Source: JAOARY01 sp045345765 (GTDB taxonomy: Bacteria; Bacillota; Clostridia; Peptostreptococcales; Peptostreptococcaceae). Taken from it: DNA of 64,000 nt. The stretch lies in assembly GCA_045345765.1 (NCBI GenBank), contig CP148265.1, positions 2,046,001-2,110,000 of the forward strand. Reading direction: 5' to 3'. Shown one piece after another: positions 62,605 to 64,000 of this stretch (positions within the stretch are counted from its first letter, which is position 1; each line of letters starts with the position of its first letter). A program made the position numbers and the translations under genes. Below the pieces are notes generated by a model. The model was not told the DNA's origin and ran no database searches. It was given only the letters and a program-made list of their open reading frames with translations.

Positions 62605-64000
62605 TTATTCGATAAGATTATATTTTCTAGCTTTTAGAGCAACCGTTCTATGAGTAATTCCAAGTGCTTTTGCAGCCTTATTAAATGATTTATATTTATC
62701 TAATGCTAACTTGATTATCTCTTTGTCGTATTCTTCCATTGTTTTTAATTCACCATCAAAAATATTTACATATGAATTTTTATTTTGTTTAAGTTCATTG
62801 TTATTTCCTATTATATAAGAAGGTAAGGTATTAATATCTAAACTATCCCCTTCTGATAAAGTAATTACTCTAGTCATTATATTTTCCAATTCTCTTATAT
62901 TCCCAGGCCAATTATATGATTTTAAAATATCTAAAAAATCATTGGTGATTTTTTTGATATTTAGATTTTCGGCTTTGCAGATTTTTTTATTAAAATGTTC
63001 TACTAATAGTGAGATATCCCCGCTTCGATTTCTTAATGGAGGAAGGTTTATAGGTATTACATTTAGTCTATAGTACAAATCTTCTCTAAATTCATTGTTT
63101 TTAACCATTTCTTCTAAATTTCTGTGAGTTGCAGCTATTATTCTAATATTTGTTTTTATTGTTTTTATTCCACCAACTCTTTCAAATTCTTTTTCTTGAA
63201 TAGCTCTTAATAATTTAGCTTGAAGTTGGAAAGAGATTTCGCCAATTTCATCTAAAAATAATGTTCCATTATGTGCAAGTTCAAATTTACCTATTTTTTT
63301 TGAAGAAGCCCCTGTAAAAGAACCTTTTTCATGCCCAAATAGTTCGGATTCTAATAAATTACTAGGTATTGCAGCGCAGTTTATTTTAATAAAAGGTCCA
63401 TTTTTTTTATTAGAAGCCTCATGAATTGCTTTTGCAACTAATTCTTTTCCTGTTCCACTTTCACCTCTTATGATTACATTGGCAGATGTCTTGGCAGCTT
63501 TAGAAGAAAGAGCTAAAGAATCTTTTAGGATATCGCTATTACCTATTATAAGATCAAATGCTTTATCAACCTTTGTTTTTTTATCTAATTCATCCTTATA
63601 ATATTTTATTTCTTCTTTGGCGTAGTTTAGTTTACTCATCATTTCTTTTATTTTTGTCATATCTTTATAACTTGTTATAATACCAATGAATTCATCCTTT
63701 ATATAAATTGGTGTTGAATTTGATATTATAAATTTATCTTCATTTTTTATACTTACATCAAGTAGTTTTGTTTTTTCTTCAAGAGCTTTTAATGAGGGGC
63801 GATTTGGAAATTCATCATAAGCATTTTTTCCAATTAAATTATCTTTATTTGTATTGAATATAGTTTCATATGATGGATTTAAATAATTTATAACTCCATT
63901 TTTATCCATCAAACAAATACCATCACTTATATGATTTAATATATTAGATAACATATTTTTTACTTCTTTTATTTCGTTTAACTCTTCATTTATTGTATTT
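62605..64000 (-). CDS. Sigma-54-dependent transcriptional activator, PAS/AAA+/Fis-HTH (5' end outside window)
   Basis: The reading frame is open to the right edge, so the N-terminus is missing; ATG 63954 has no good ribosome site and is probably internal. The visible part has a short coiled linker, a PAS domain (ILNHISDGICLMDKNGVINYLN), an AAA+ domain with Walker A GESGTGKELV, the sigma-54 contact loop GSFTGA, Walker B TLFLDEIGE and the Arg finger region RLNVIPINLPPLR, and a Fis-type helix-turn-helix (AAKALGITHRTVALKARKY). It should bind the repeats at 62427 and switch on ptsI. The PAS ligand is unknown. Confidence 0.92.
   Translation of the reverse strand, partial: NTINEELNEIKEVKNMLSNILNHISDGICLMDKNGVINYLNPSYETIFNTNKDNLIGKNAYDEFPNRPSLKALEEKTKLLDVSIKNEDKFIISNSTPIYIKDEFIGIITSYKDMTKIKEMMSKLNYAKEEIKYYKDELDKKTKVDKAFDLIIGNSDILKDSLALSSKAAKTSANVIIRGESGTGKELVAKAIHEASNKKNGPFIKINCAAIPSNLLESELFGHEKGSFTGASSKKIGKFELAHNGTLFLDEIGEISFQLQAKLLRAIQEKEFERVGGIKTIKTNIRIIAATHRNLEEMVKNNEFREDLYYRLNVIPINLPPLRNRSGDISLLVEHFNKKICKAENLNIKKITNDFLDILKSYNWPGNIRELENIMTRVITLSEGDSLDINTLPSYIIGNNNELKQNKNSYVNIFDGELKTMEEYDKEIIKLALDKYKSFNKAAKALGITHRTVALKARKYNLIE

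Overview
The window looks like chromosomal core DNA from a very AT-rich, low-GC Gram-positive anaerobe of the class Clostridia. The evidence is SpoVG, PurR, a YabE-type 3D protein, a PrsA-like lipoprotein, rubredoxin, a B12-dependent ribonucleotide reductase, and a murE carrying the meso-diaminopimelate DNPR motif next to dapF. The exact genus cannot be read from the sequence alone. I see no prophage, insertion sequence or CRISPR array.

Layout. 1-3.7 kb: start of a secreted protein, a GlpT-type phosphate-ester antiporter, a solute-binding protein and a small membrane protein. 3.7-10.4 kb: the usual yabE-rnmV-ksgA neighbourhood, opened up by rubredoxin, a two-component system with a small secreted protein, and a drug/metabolite exporter. 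10.4-16.3 kb: M20 peptidase, membrane-anchored RCC1 protein, CDF metal exporter, PqqD-like protein, murC. 16.4-27.1 kb: the conserved Firmicutes run purR-spoVG-glmU-prs-pth-mfd-prsA-yabM. 27.2-39.4 kb: two nearly identical rRNA operons (16S-tRNA-Ala-23S-5S) joined head to tail through a 22-tRNA cluster, with promoters visible only before the first. 39.4-51.3 kb: a repeat-rich spacer, nrdJ, an unexplained tandem repeat, a second two-component system with a coiled-coil partner, dapF-murE, and an EF-G paralogue. 51.6-64 kb: a MacB-like ABC operon with an extracellular adaptor-like protein, a second EamA exporter, a short ftsZ, namZ, and ptsH/ptsI behind a sigma-54 promoter, next to a sigma-54 activator gene that runs off the end of the window.

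How the parts fit. Many genes serve envelope building and turnover: murC, murE, dapF, glmU, YabM flippase, YabE, NamZ and FtsZ. Others serve nucleotide and PRPP metabolism (purR, prs, nrdJ) and translation/RNA (rRNA, tRNA, pth, ksgA, rnmV, EF-G-like). The PTS block is the clearest regulatory story: a near-consensus -24/-12 promoter precedes ptsI, three copies of a 15-bp site lie about 150-220 bp upstream of it, and the adjacent gene encodes a PAS/AAA+/Fis activator.

The most unusual non-coding signals are: a dispersed family of about 100-nt two-stem elements ending in U-tracts behind four operons; a 92-nt repeat pair downstream of nrdJ; a three-arm repeat between the second 5S gene and nrdJ; perfect palindromes of 36-40 bp over stop codons; and compensatory base changes between the two 16S genes. 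Start codons were often moved inward from the longest ORF because a clear Shine-Dalgarno sequence sits inside it.
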